Source: Immersiella caudata (Eukaryota > Ascomycota > Sordariomycetes > Sordariales > Lasiosphaeriaceae). Taken from it: a stretch of DNA of 64,000 nucleotides. Below the pieces are notes generated by a model. The model was not told the origin of the DNA. It searched no databases and worked only from the letters and a program-made list of their open reading frames with translations. A program made the translations under genes and the position numbers. Location: the NCBI GenBank assembly GCA_030512335.1, contig JAULSU010000007.1, forward strand, positions 1,364,001 to 1,428,000, read 5' to 3'. This document shows, one piece after another, positions 1 to 11,491 of this stretch (the stretch's first letter is position 1; each line of letters starts with the position of its first letter).

Positions 1-2380
1 GGCATGCCGCTTGCACTAGCCTGTGCATAGAGAGACTTTTGTTGTCGTGGCTTTGGTACAAAAGCGAGCTTTTTAAGAGCTTGCCCTTTTGTCTGATGAG
101 TTTTTTAGGGTCAGAGACAAACGCCCAACCGCTCTCTCCCGCCTTGAAGGCCGTCTCCGCCCCGCTGCCCAGCATACCCAACTCTATCGTGTCAGGATTG
201 AAGAAGGAGACGACGTTTAGAAGGTGCAGGGAGTCCTCCGGGAGGGTCTCAAAGTTCATGGACCACACGGTCTGAAGACTGTGAGAATATTGCCCGCCAT
301 TGGGGTCCCGGAACAGACACCCGTCTTCAGCGGAGGCAAACAGATCCCGGTAGTCATAAGCCGCGAGAAACTCCGTAAAGGAACAGCAGTCGTTGACAAT
401 CAGCAAAGCTGCGCTGTATATTCCAAGAGGTAGACCCCCAAGGCGATGGACAATTTGCTTGGCGGCTTCTCGATCTTCCTGTTGTCCGTCACAGGATCCG
501 TCATCAAGGGCATTCGTGCCGGTTGAAGATGTTTCGATGCTCTGCCTACCCGTCAGTTTGATCAGCAGATCGATACCCTCACTCTGCCTCAGCGGTGGGA
601 GGATTTGGCAACCAAACTCGACAGCAAGACTTTGGGCCCGAGTCGTAAAGAGAATGGCGCCCCGTTTGGACGCGGGCCGGAATTTGGCCAGCGATCTCCC
701 AGGGTTATCTGCGTTATCCAGTATCAGAAGCCACGGGATGTCTGTAGCTGATTAGTGACAGTCAGAGTCACGCTGGATATGCAGACTTCCCAGTCTCCTC
801 CAACCATTTCCTTAGCTCATCACGGGAATGGAGTTGGTCTGGCTCATTCTCATCCACAAGCCCCAACTTGACAGCAAAATTGACAAAGTCATCGAGAAGA
901 CTTTCCGGCTTATCAGCATGGGCAAATAGCACCACTTGAAAGCAATGCATGTACTCTGCTGCGAAGCGTAGGGCTATTTGAGTCTTGCCGACGCCGCCAA
1001 GCCCGCACAAGACAAAAACGGATTGGGTATTTGATGGACCGTCTGTCTTATCGGGACGGAGAGCACTGTAGATTTGTGATAGGACGTCCTCCCTGCCCAC
1101 AAAGTTGACGTTGTTCTTGTGAGGGAGCACACTTCGGCACGGGAGCTGTAGTTGTCGCGGTCGGCGATATGGCAGCATGGTGGACAAGCCGCTGGAAGAG
1201 ATGAACTGGTCGGTGTCGAGGATTCAGAACCTACGGCTGTCAGCAACCACTTCCGCCAACCTCGTGTTCATTCAGCCATGCTGACCTTCAAGGGTGCGGT
1301 CAAAGGTTTGCGTTTCGCCGTCTTGGTACGTTCTCCCTTCCAACATCTGGACGTGGCGGTGATTGGCCAGCACCCCATTCAGCACTGCCATGATCTCTGC
1401 AAAGAGAGGGTGGCCCCTTGTTGGAAACTTGGAGATTTCGAGGTGGTCCATGTCGACCTGGAAGAACTGCTCATTGCTTGTGTTGAGTCGGGCAAGTGTC
1501 TCGGTGCAAATCTACCAAACAAAATCAGATTCAAGGCGTAGATGGAGGCCGAATAAAAGGGCTCACCACCGATGATTCGGCTGGTCCCCATCTCCGTGTA
1601 CGCTGCTTTGTCTTGCGGCTCTCGCAGTAGCTCCAAATGGGGAAGTCAATGCTGAGTAGCTTGAACTTGTCCATCGTGTCCCGCAGAATCCTCCACTTCT
1701 TGCGATCTCGGAAGTTTGGACTAACTTCAGGCTTGTGGAGGGGAATGCACATCTCAAGGGCTGCGCATCGGAGACAAGCCTTCTCGAACGTCGCCGGCGT
1801 GTGGTTGTGGATGCAGCCAAAGAAGAGAACTCCAATGGTGCTCTGGAGGATGGAACGGAACTCGAGGCCTTCGTTGGCAGCGATGAGGGCCTTTTGAGTC
1901 GTAGCATTAGCATTGAGGCAGGAAAACACGGAGTATGGGAGTGGGATCCGCGAGGACCAACCTGCTTGAGTACCATACCACCAAAGCTATGACAAATGAA
2001 GACGAGCGGGCGGTTCATCTCTTCCGAGTCCACTCGCTGATGAACTAGCTCGTAGAGAAGCGTCGTGCCATGGCGGAGAATTTGGAGCCACGACACATCG
2101 GCGGGAAGCTTCAGGAGATCGTAGCGAAAGAGCAAGACGCGTGCGGTCGGGAATTGGTGGGAAAAAACTTCGCGGATCCATGTTGTCTCATCGCGAGGCT
2201 GGTACGACGGCAGAAGCTGGGGCAGGGTTGGAATCGAGACGATGCTGTTGAGGGGGCAATGTTAGCTCCTAGGTTGGCAGCTTGATGATCATGGCAGATT
2301 GGAGACGGACTCGACAGTCGGTTTCTCGCCACCGGCGCAAATAGTTTCCAAGCTAGTGCTGGGAAGGAGCGGCCCTGCCA
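1..2380 (-). CDS. NLR-like receptor: alpha/beta hydrolase + NB-ARC (partial, left edge)
   Basis: A STAND receptor-like protein runs off the left edge, so its C-terminal repeats are not visible. In coding order the sequence shows an alpha/beta-hydrolase-like region (about 2244-1962), with a serine elbow FICHSFGG near 2000. An intron at 1961-1891 is followed by a second hydrolase exon (1890-~1600, motif GVLFFGC). Next comes a linker and then an NB-ARC core: FVGRED near 1095, P-loop GLGGVGKTQ near 1000, Walker B WLLILDNAD near 730, FTTR near 655 and GLPLG near 440. Family knowledge: such proteins use the NTPase as an oligomerisation switch and the N-terminal domain as the effector. The first exon is uncertain; a possible ATG lies near 2380, and the usual VHGL segment of the hydrolase was not found. 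Frame continuity at about 1120-1330 and at about 770 could not be resolved, so the gene may be damaged. Confidence 0.75.
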
Positions 2381-3681
2381 TGTCCAGCGTGAGGCACACC
2401 GTCGGGCAACACTGGTTCAAAGCAAACCACAAAAAAAACCGACGTGATTAAGAGACAAGAGTCCGAGAAGCTTGGAAGCTCGGAAGCTCGGAAGCTCGTA
2501 TGGCCGACAAAGGGGCAAAAGGGAAACATTGGGTCATCTCAAGTCACCGCTGCCCAATGGCCAAAATTGGAGAAGCGATGCCGAGACGCAAGGTAGTGCT
2601 GTCTTGACAATTGGCGCACCATTTGCTGTGCTCAAGCAGCATCATGGATGCTGTGCAAGCAGGACCCAACCCACAGCAGCCAATGATTCCACGTTGAAAC
2701 ACGCGGGTGGTGTGCATCGGCAGAAACACTTCCGCTTACTTGATCTTACTGCGCCTTTGGCGCCGCGTTTCCAACCCCAAGCCAAGATGTCCGGAGAGGG
2801 GCGCCTTTGCTTGCATCCCAAGTTACTGGATCCCCGCCATCGGGACGCGGTACACAAAGGCTGCAGCAACGTAACAGCAGGGGAAATTGAGGGCTTTCCT
2901 TTGCCAGGTGAGTCTTGATCCCGATTGGCTTGTTATCGACGTATTTGGGGGGTTACGCCAATAGACGCTTTGAGGGCGGTTCCAGTTGACACTGTGAACT
3001 GGCTCACCAAGTTGCCTCACCTAGCAATAACGAGACCATGTTTTGACTGCGGTGGCTACCCGACATTTGAATTGGCCTCAGGCCCACGAATTGGCCGTAA
3101 GTCATTTACCGCCTTGGCTCAGCGATCTGCATTCTCGGCCTTGCTGCATGGAATTAGCCGCCAGGACCTGTGGTAACCACAGAACGCCACGCCGCCTCAA
3201 CCGCAATTGTCAGCACCAATTGGCTCTTGAGGTAGCTGAGTAGGTCCCTAGGAAGGCCTTCCTGCAATATCATTTCGGCCTCGTTTCACCCTTTGGTTCC
3301 CGACTCCTGCTGTGGGTATTGCGAAGACGCTGGCAGAGCTCACAGCCTCAGGGCCGAATTGCGGCCGAGCGGACATTGCAGAGAAACCTCAAAACGGGAA
3401 AGAACAGAGGGAACTATCCCTGTCAACCTTCGAGCTCCACTAGATTGACTGATCATCATCACCCCATCGAATGCGGAGATTTCGCCTGAGACAGCGGCAA
3501 GACAACCAGCTGCTGCCGCAGGCGGCAAGAATCACGTTACCCCACGTCCTTTGTCTGTTACCGTTGATGGAATATTGTATGTCGCACAAAACATTGACAA
3601 TATTTGCGGTTAAATACTCTGCCGTCCCGACGTTATGGCCACCACGATTTGTTGAACATTACTGCCTTCCCCGAGGACACC
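2381..3681. other. Intergenic, no convincing gene
   Basis: The interval lies between the divergent partial receptor gene and the amidase. Short open frames exist but lack motifs and a credible intron pattern. The only local structure noticed is a short tandem array at about 2468-2499, three copies of GGAAGCTC preceded by a related GAAGCTT unit. Confidence 0.5.
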
Positions 3682-5907
3682 ATGATCGTCTCAGTGGGAG
3701 ACAGTAAGCTCTATGCGCTTGTGGACTCAGGACTGGTACGTTGTTACTTCTCTCAAGACTGTTGCTTGCCACTGATATTCCATTACAGCGGCTCGCGGCC
3801 ACTTCAGTCCCAAGCGGAGGGCCCCCTCGTCCTGTCCTCCTTCTCTCGAGCCAAGACTGCCCTCTTGACAACCCCTCCGCAATTATCAAAAAGATTCGCG
3901 AACTTTACGAGAATGATGATGTTTTCGACGAAGCTTTCGTGTCTGAGACCCTTCTCATCGGAGACGTGTCACCATCAGAGCGACAGAGGATGGTCCTGAG
4001 CACAGAGTTGCCGGATGAGATAGTTCTGAATGAGAAACATTGGGATCTCAAGTTCGTGGAGAACGTCGACATCTTCGGACTCAAGGAGCCAGTCTGGTCA
4101 GGTCCATATTTCCTCTCTGGCGCAGTCGTTTTCAAGCCCTTCAGACTGTATACGGATGAATTCGCCTGCTTCCAGACGACGGTCCTTCCAACAAGGCTTC
4201 CATACAGGTTTCTTTGCGTTATTCTAATTGTTGCATCTTGAGTACATTGACTAACACCGGTCAGATTCAAAAATCTCAACGCCATAGCCCCCAACGGTGA
4301 GGGTATGTGTGTTGCCGTTCCCTCCCGCAGACACGGCCAACCTCCGCCCGACAAACCCCTATCTGGATACAGAATTGGGATCAAGGACAATATCAGTCTA
4401 GCGGGAATCAAGACTTCGCTGGGTAACCGTTCATTTCTCTCCACCTACGATGAGGAACAAGAAACCGCAGCGTTCATCACAGGACTGATAGACAAAGGCA
4501 GCTATATCGCTGGCAAGACCAGGATGGCGGCATTTGCATCTGGGGAAAAGCCTATCGACTTCTTTGACTTTAAATGTCCGTTCAATGTGAGGGCGGATGG
4601 TTATCTCGAGCCTGGCTCCAGCTCCACAGGGTCAGCCGCAGCAGCAGCCGCGTACCCCTTTCTCGATGTGCTCATTGGGACCGACACAAACGGAAGCGTG
4701 AGAGAGCCAGCAGCAAGATGCGGCGTCTATGCCATCAGAGTCTCGACGGGTCTATGGGGACCAACCACCGGCTTGTATCCGTGCTCTCCGTAGGTGTTGG
4801 CCAACCTTTGTGCTGCATCACCCGACCAGCTGACATACATCAGCGTGTTTGATACAGTTGGGGCGTTTGCGAGGGACCTGAAAATGCTTCAAAGCTTTTC
4901 GAGGGCCGCGCTTGGCCCTACCGTAAAGGAGTTCATGAAGGTAAGCAAATGACCCCTATTCTAATCTGTTCTAGGTCTGACACGGAGCAGTTTCCCAGAC
5001 AGATCCTTTACCCTACCGACTACTTCCCTTTGAAGGATGCTGCGCAACAAAAATACATCGACCAATTCCTTCAGATCTTAGAGAGCTTCCTTGGAATCAA
5101 GAAGACGCCATTCAGTCTCGCTCAGGGATGGGCCGAGAACCCACCCGCCGAAGCCAACGGGAAATCGCTCAACGAGTATGCATTCAAGGTAAGTCCACCT
5201 TGCAACACCAAGACTCGACAGAGCTAACGTTGAGATCTCGAAGACCGGGTACAATCCTTTCTACTACGACATCTACCACCAATACGACCAGTTCCGGGCA
5301 GATCATCTGGAAAAATTTGGATCCAAAGCTTACGTCTCTCCGAGCATGCAGTGGCGATTGTGAGTCGCCCTCAATGTTCATACATCAAATCTCAAAACTG
5401 ACCATGAAATTAAATAGGGACCGTGGCGCCGAAATTACCGAGTCAGAAGTGGAACAGTCGCACAAAGAACTGAAGGTCCTTCAGGCTTGGTTCGCCAAGT
5501 CAATTCTCCGGGGAGATCACACCGCAGGCTCAACTGCTGTGTTGATCCTGCCGGTTGGACCTACGGAACCAAATTATCGGGACGCGTACATCCTCCCGAG
5601 CCCAAGGCTCGGCATCGATGCCCTCAGCTTGGCATCTTTTATGAAGATGCCTCAACTTGTGGTGCCAGTCGGCCAGGTTGAATACGACTCCCGCGTATCC
5701 GGAAGGAAGGAGAGCTTTCCGATTTGCTCTTCAATCGCTGGCGCTCATGGTAAGGCTTCCGTTGTTCGACCCTCGTAGTGAATGAGCATGGACTGATATG
5801 AATCAGGGAGTGATCTCATGATCATTGACCTCGCCCTGAAGGCACTGAAGCATTCGAAATTCCCTACCAAGGTTGCAACTGGGAGATACGCCTTTCCGCC
5901 AAGTTGA
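3682..5907 (+). CDS. Amidase-signature family hydrolase, 8 exons, 613 aa
   Basis: Exons 3682-3735, 3789-4207, 4265-4789, 4844-4940, 4991-5188, 5244-5359, 5418-5749 and 5807-5907 join in frame (1842 nt). The product belongs to the amidase-signature family, which hydrolyses amide bonds with a Ser-cisSer-Lys triad. The lysine is K198 in GIKDNI, the cis-serine lies in GSSSTGSAAA (about S277/S278), and the nucleophile is S302 in GTDTNGSVR. The usual form is GTDTGGSIR, so the residue two positions before the nucleophile is Asn instead of Gly. No signal peptide is visible. The roughly 150-residue N-terminal extension before the core resembles a subgroup of fungal amidases with unknown substrates. 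The start is the first in-frame ATG before exon 1 continuity; all seven introns have GT..AG ends. It is convergent with the downstream monooxygenase. Confidence 0.85.
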
Positions 5908-6166
5908 GGGCAACAAGGAGATAAGTGCGCGGCTCACAGGGTGAGGATTTTGGCTCAACGGTGGGGCTTTTGGGTTAGTGGCGTTCGTATTGCTCTTTTA
6001 TCCCACGATGCTTTTGTTTCGAATTGCTGTTTTCCTTTGACAATCCTGCTCTATGATGAATTCCAATAATTACACCTTAAAATCTAGCGATCGCTCTATC
6101 CCAAACTCCAAACGCAAAGGCATCTCTAATGAATATTCAAACCGAAACATATCCCTCAATCATCAA

Positions 6167-7554
6167 TCAAGCCTTGATAGCCCTCAACCCCTGACTCTTA
6201 AGCCAAGGCACCCTCCCCTCAGGCAACCCCGCCTCTTCAACAAACTCCAACGCCGGCGTCGCCGCTATCCCCGGCGCCGCCCTCTCCATAAAAAACCTCT
6301 GCACCCTCTTGCTCCCAATAACATGCAGATCCACAAATTTAAACACCCCACTCTTCCACGTCGCCATCGCCGTAGCCTGCCCCGCCCCCTTACACCCCTC
6401 CACAACCGTCTCGAACCTCTTCTCCTGATACTTCCCAAACGCCGCCGTGATATCCTCCATCCCCGTCTCTCCACCTTGCTTCACAACCCTCGCCAGCTCA
6501 TTCGCCAACACCACAACATCCACCATCCCGTTGTTGCACCCCGCGCCCGTACTAGGCGTGAACTTGTGCGCTGCATCGCCGACTAGGACGATGCGGCCAT
6601 AGCTCCAGTTCGAGACGACGCCCTCTTCGAGGCTCACCAGTCCAGACTGAACCTTTGAGTCGTACGCATCCTGGACGGTGACCTTCTCAGAAAGTGGGAG
6701 TTTTCCCCAGCGGGAGATGAACTCTTCTTCGTCCTTGGGGCCGAAGCGAAGACGCTCGGCTGTGGGCTGGGGAAGACGCTCGTACATGCCGATGACGGAG
6801 GTTTCTTCACCGACGAAGGTCTGGATGGCGAGATCGGCGCCGTGGGTTTCGTTGGCGTCGCCGGGGAGGAGGTCGGATTGGGTGGGGAAGCGGATCCAGA
6901 GGGAGCGGTAGGTGGTTAGGAAGGGGTGGTCGTCGTTGACGAGCGAGGGGGGTGTGGAGGGGTTGGCGAGGGCGAGGGAGCGCATTTGGGAGCGGATGAG
7001 GCTGTGGGCGCCGTCGGCGCCGATGATGATGGTGCCGGTGTAGGAGGTGCCGTCGGCGCAGTGGACGGTTGCGGAGGAGGGGGTGGTGGCGATGGAGCGG
7101 ACTTTTTTGTTGGGGTGCATGCGGGCGTGTGCCGAGGCGGGGAGGGCGTCGTAGAGGACTTGGGTTAGGGCGTGCCGGGAGACGACGCGGGGAGCGATGC
7201 CGTGGCTGCGAGAGTGTTAGAGCCTATAAGGAAAGGGGGGTGATCAGAGGGCACATACTTCTCTTTGTGGTGGATGAAGAAGTTGGCATCACCAAGGTTG
7301 TTGCCAACGTGGTCGAAGCGCTTAATCTTGCCCAGTGGTGAGCTGACGTTGTTGAAAACTTCCAAAAGGCCGAGTTGGGCGAGGAAGCGAAGTCCCATGG
7401 GAAGGAGGACGAGGTTTGAGCCGGCATCGATGACGATGTTGGGTCTGCTTTCGAGGATGACGAAGTCGATTCCGGCCTGGTGGAGGGCGTTGGCTGCTGT
7501 GAGGCCAACAGGGCCACCGCCAACGATGATGACTTTGAAGCTGCTAGAACTCAT
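6167..7554 (-). CDS. FAD-dependent monooxygenase, 444 aa
   Basis: Two exons (7554-7259 and 7205-6167) separated by a 53-nt intron encode a group A flavoprotein monooxygenase (salicylate hydroxylase/PaxM-like superfamily), which uses NAD(P)H and O2 to hydroxylate or epoxidise a small substrate. The three diagnostic motifs are present: the Rossmann GGGPVG at residues 12-17, the DG motif in IIIGADGAHS, and the GD motif in LVGDAAHKFTPSTGAG. Length is normal for the family. Such enzymes are common in secondary metabolism, but no synthase gene is nearby, so the substrate cannot be assigned. A TATA-like TATAAGT lies about 207 bp upstream. The coding strand is C-rich in its 5' part and G-rich in its last 400 nt, a pattern shared with several other genes here. 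Confidence 0.9.
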
Positions 7555-7760
7555 GATGGGAGTGTTTGGTGTGGTGATGGTGATGGTGATTTGGTATCAG
7601 GTAGATGATTGGTCGATGAAAGGCTTGGCAAGTGTCTTTGTGTGTGATGCCGAAGGTTGGTGGTTGTCAATTGAGTCTGTATTCGTTGGAACTTTGACTT
7701 TCGAAGTTGATGCTGTGTTGATGATGGAGAAGATTCCCCATGTGGTGCTTGGAGGGCCAT

Positions 7761-7767
7761 ACTTATA
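7761..7767 (-). promoter_or_regulatory. TATA-like element upstream of the FAD monooxygenase
   Basis: TATAAGT on the minus strand, about 207 bp before the start codon at 7554. The position allows a normal 5' leader. This is a short motif, so support is weak. Confidence 0.35.
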
Positions 7768-8197
7768 GTTCTCGCCACAAAGCAAACGAGGCCGAAGCCG
7801 TGGAAATGCTCTTCGTTGATGAGAAAGCTCGACGAAACGCCGTGGTTGCTGCGCACTCGCACTCGCAATCGAAAAAACCAGGGGGCAATGCGATTGGTCG
7901 GGACTTCGCAATCGCCAAGGACATTCAGCAGGGAAAGCGATTGGTCAAAATTGGGGCGGCACGGCAGCGTCGTGAAGCGGCTCGGGACCCCGCGGGTTCG
8001 GAAGTTTGCGGGTTTCGCACTCGCAAGGCCAGTTAGCCCGGCCAGCAATCACATCTCCGAGGCGGTAGAACTTTGTACCGGGACCACGCAAAGCTATCAA
8101 GCTGCAGAGTACGCGACGCACAGGTTGGGAGTACCCACCGACAAGCTCGGTGCGACACCAATCTGCCTATGTGGTGGATATGGCTATCAAAAATGAT

Positions 8198-8208
8198 AAA
8201 AAAAAAAA
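8198..8208 (-). terminator. Pol III terminator of tRNA-Val
   Basis: On the minus strand a run of 11 T begins two bases after the tRNA discriminator base, the expected RNA polymerase III stop signal. Confidence 0.85.
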
Positions 8209-8210
8209 GA

Positions 8211-8284
8211 TGATCGAACCCAGGATTGAACTGGGGACCTTCAGTGTGTTAGACTGACGTGATAACCAACTACACCATCCGACC
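8211..8284 (-). tRNA. tRNA-Val (anticodon AAC)
   Basis: The 74-nt minus-strand sequence folds as a complete cloverleaf. The acceptor stem GGTCGGA pairs with TTCGATC over 7 bp (two G-T pairs), followed by discriminator A. The anticodon stem TCAGT/ACTGA carries loop CTAACAC, giving anticodon AAC, read in the cell as IAC for valine. The T stem CCCAG/CTGGG closes loop TTCAATC. There is no intron, and a T-run terminator follows. Confidence 0.95.
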
Positions 8285-8651
8285 AATTGTTAGATGTTGT
8301 ATTGGGGTTCTCCACTTATGACCATCATGGGCTCAGCCTGTGGGATGTTGACAAAACAACCTCCATTCTCCAACCATGCCCCTTCCACGGTATGGAATGG
8401 TCTGTCAGAAATATCAAAGTGGGTCCAGGTACGTAGCTGCTCTAGAATTGATGTAGCCCGTAGAAAAGCATCACGCGTGGGCCAGCACACGACGGACAGT
8501 TATCATCACGATTCACGCGTTCCAAGCCTCGCGAGCACCGCCTCTTTTCCATCCCACTTCCACAGACCGTTCACGGCCCCGATAGGCAACTTTCCATCCC
8601 ACTTCTCATGATAATCCGAAATTAGCAGCATCAGACAACATCGGCAACATC
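8285..8651. other. Intergenic, upstream of tRNA and NACHT gene
   Basis: This short divergent region lies between the tRNA-Val gene and the NACHT gene. I see no feature beyond the presumed 5' leader of the latter. Confidence 0.5.
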
Positions 8652-11240
8652 ATGAATATCTTCGGCACATCCCGCAAAGTTCGAAGTCCGTCGGAAGGTG
8701 CATCCCAAGATGCAGGTTCGCGCATGCCGTATGCAGCCACATCGGCGATCCAGCCAACGGTCACGCCCCGCCCCGCATCCCCAGGGCCAGCAGCGGACGC
8801 TTTCTGGTCTGCCAATGGCCTATTGGATGGACCAGTCCTGCCGCCACCGAGCCCTGACGAAGAAAAGTTTTTGCGGAGTCTAAACTCCAGTTACCAGCAC
8901 CACCGCGGCCAAGTTGACGGCCCGGTGCCTGGGACCTGCGAGTGGATTGCCTCCCGCGAGGTGTGGAAGAGATGGGATTCTTTTCTGGGGCCGGCACTTC
9001 TCTGGGTGACGGCGGCCGCAGGGGGCGGAAAATCGGTCCTCGCCAAGTTTCTGCTCGGCCATCTTGAGGCCAAACGGCCACTCAGTTCTGGCCAGGTCTG
9101 TTATTTCTTCTTTCGGGAGGGACTTCGGGATCAAGACGACGCAGCGGCGGCACTTTCGGCCTTATTACATCAACTTTGCTCGTCACAGCTGCCCCTCCTC
9201 CAACATATTCCGAGGGGAGCTACCCGAAACCTCGGCTCACTCTGGGAAGCTCTCAAGGCGGTACTTAAGGAGGTCAACGCCAAAGAAGTTACCTGGGTTC
9301 TCGACGGCCTAGACGAGTGCGAGCCGGCATCCCTCCACGAGCTCCTCCGAAAGATGAGCGAATATCTCGACGACAGCTTGCGTGGCGCCTCTCGTTCCGA
9401 GCCCTCTCGAACTCGATTCAAGATGATACTGCTGAGCCGCCCACAAAACACCATACAACAAGCCATCGCGCTTGTTAACTTTGCGCCACAGAGATTCCTC
9501 CCCAACCAAAACAGGTTTCAACTCGCACTGGAAAAACAGGCTGACAATGTCGTAAAAGACATGGCTGGCTTCATCCGCTTCAAGATATCCGAGCTGAAAC
9601 AGTCGCCTTCTACATCAGAGCTGCTTTCGCCCGACATGTTTGCTTGGTTGGAAAGCAAACTCATGAGCAACCCAAATCAGACTTTTCTTTCAGTATCTCT
9701 GATTATCAGTCATATCCAGTATACTGAAGCCGACGAGATATCAACGCCCCTGCTGGAATCGATTCTGACCTTCACCTGCCTTGATGATCTATACGAGAGT
9801 ATCCTGGAATGCAGAACCCTACCTTTGAAGGGCCGTAAGGCTTTGATGCTAGTTCTAGCTGCAGTCCGGCCTCTGACTCTGAAAGAGATGTGTGCAGCGG
9901 TTGAGGTTCACCAGGACCACTTTATCAAAGAGGAAGGATCAGTCGCTGAGGAGCTGGTCACAAAACACAAAGACGAATTCCCTTTTCAATTCGGAGAAAG
10001 GCTTCAGATCCAAGATCAATCCTCGCAAATGGGATCACTAATACAACAAGGTCTCGCAAGGGCTGGCGGTAGTCAACAAAGCTGGCTCAGGCACAACCCT
10101 CGCTCTGAAGAATACAGCGCCACTCCAGCGGAGATCGCGACCTCCTCCTCCGTCCGCACCCTCGACCAGCTTGGACAACTCCTCCACAAACCCTTCTTCA
10201 ACCACCTCCACCAGATCTGCGGGCCTCTTTTGAAAGTCCGAGGCAGCCAGATCTACATCGCCCACCAAACCGCTCGAGAATTCCTCCTCGCCAGGCCAGG
10301 TATGCTCGACTCCGACGCAGTCAACGCATGGATCCCTCTAGGCCCATCGAAGACGACTACCCGTCAACTAACAGAGACCAACCCCCGCTGGCATCACTCC
10401 ATCCGCCTCGAAGACGCCAACCGTCTCTTCCTCCAGACGTGCGCTTCATACATCCGCCTCTTCCACTCCGACCCGATGCACAACCAAGACCCTACCCAAT
10501 GGACTAGTAGATCCGTAACATCCTACCTCAAGTCCATCCGCAACGATCCCCCACGAGCACTCTTCAAATACGCCGCCTTCCACTGGCTAGACCACTACCG
10601 CCCCGTCCGTCGAGAGCTAGAATTTAGCTTTGATTACCTCCTCAACCCCAACAGTCCTTATTTCAACCATTGGGTCTTTGTCCATCGTTCCTGGACGATG
10701 GTTGAGAATAAAAACAAGAGCGAGGAGGTCAAGGGCATACCGATTGGTGGAAGCAACAGACGAAACGATGGCAGGGAGTGGAAGTCGGATGCCGAATTCA
10801 GCATGTCGTTGAAGATTGGCAATTTGGACGATATGGATCAGAACAGGTGGCTTACAGGCTGGCAAAAGGGCAACGGATGGATGGATGCCACCGAGACGGA
10901 GAAGTTTGAGAGGGTATTGGACCATTTTGGGTTCAGTTCTGGATATGAGATGGAGTTGTTTGACGAGGAGTTTATGAAGGGGGAGGAATGGTGGAAGACG
11001 GGAGATGAACAGGACGGAGATGAAGAAGGCGTGGAAATGATTCCGGATAGGGTAAAGTTCTTGAGGAGGAGGAGGAGGGCCTTGGTGATGGAGAGGTTGG
11101 GAGAGTTGAGTGACCCACTATCGCAGCAGGGGAGCATCCCGAGTTGGCATGAGATTGGATCGTTTTTTACGACGATGGGGAGTTTTCAGGGAGGGCAAAG
11201 TGTCTACAGAGGAGCCCAGTCCGGCGAGAGCCGCGTTTGA
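8652..11240 (+). CDS. NACHT-domain STAND NTPase, single exon, 862 aa
   Basis: A single-exon STAND protein. Residues 1-80 are a low-complexity Ser/Pro/Ala-rich leader with no recognisable effector domain. The typical fungal pre-NACHT segment (TCEWIASREVWKRW) follows at about residues 95-108, then the P-loop AAAGGGKSVLAKF at about 119-131 and Walker B TWVLDGLDEC at about 213-222. A helical region follows, with the conserved phrase for the winged-helix part (LPLKGRKALMLVLAAVRPLTLKEM) split across about 390-415. No ankyrin, WD40 or TPR units are visible after it. The C-terminal 200 residues are charged (Glu/Lys/Trp-rich). Fungal proteins of this class are candidate sensors for non-self recognition; the trigger and output here are unknown. 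The start is the first ATG in a long open frame; no intron is required. Confidence 0.9.
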   Translation: MNIFGTSRKVRSPSEGASQDAGSRMPYAATSAIQPTVTPRPASPGPAADAFWSANGLLDGPVLPPPSPDEEKFLRSLNSSYQHHRGQVDGPVPGTCEWIASREVWKRWDSFLGPALLWVTAAAGGGKSVLAKFLLGHLEAKRPLSSGQVCYFFFREGLRDQDDAAAALSALLHQLCSSQLPLLQHIPRGATRNLGSLWEALKAVLKEVNAKEVTWVLDGLDECEPASLHELLRKMSEYLDDSLRGASRSEPSRTRFKMILLSRPQNTIQQAIALVNFAPQRFLPNQNRFQLALEKQADNVVKDMAGFIRFKISELKQSPSTSELLSPDMFAWLESKLMSNPNQTFLSVSLIISHIQYTEADEISTPLLESILTFTCLDDLYESILECRTLPLKGRKALMLVLAAVRPLTLKEMCAAVEVHQDHFIKEEGSVAEELVTKHKDEFPFQFGERLQIQDQSSQMGSLIQQGLARAGGSQQSWLRHNPRSEEYSATPAEIATSSSVRTLDQLGQLLHKPFFNHLHQICGPLLKVRGSQIYIAHQTAREFLLARPGMLDSDAVNAWIPLGPSKTTTRQLTETNPRWHHSIRLEDANRLFLQTCASYIRLFHSDPMHNQDPTQWTSRSVTSYLKSIRNDPPRALFKYAAFHWLDHYRPVRRELEFSFDYLLNPNSPYFNHWVFVHRSWTMVENKNKSEEVKGIPIGGSNRRNDGREWKSDAEFSMSLKIGNLDDMDQNRWLTGWQKGNGWMDATETEKFERVLDHFGFSSGYEMELFDEEFMKGEEWWKTGDEQDGDEEGVEMIPDRVKFLRRRRRALVMERLGELSDPLSQQGSIPSWHEIGSFFTTMGSFQGGQSVYRGAQSGESRV

Positions 11241-11491
11241 TACTGTAGCTATTTGAATAAGGGATGTGCGATCCCTATTATACTCAAATGCGGCTTGGCT
11301 CCCTCAAGTTCACCAACCCCAGCTTGCGTTGACTATCCAATAAGTTTCTCCGGCCACTCAGATTACTTGCTCTATCGTCTTATCGGTGCTGCAGAGCCTC
11401 ACAGAGGAGGGGTCTCTCTCAAGATAGGTCCCATAAAGCTATAGCAAACTGTCAGCTTCGTACACCGTCATCCATTCATTGAGTCAACTTA

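Larger units (their letters stand above)
7555..8210. other. Intergenic, monooxygenase 5' region
   Basis: This holds the probable 5' leader and promoter of the minus-strand monooxygenase and the 3' flank of the tRNA gene. No protein gene is supported. Confidence 0.5.

Noticed and set aside
2468..2499. Short tandem GGAAGCTC units.
   Set aside because: Only three copies of 8 bp with no neighbouring gene; too little to interpret.
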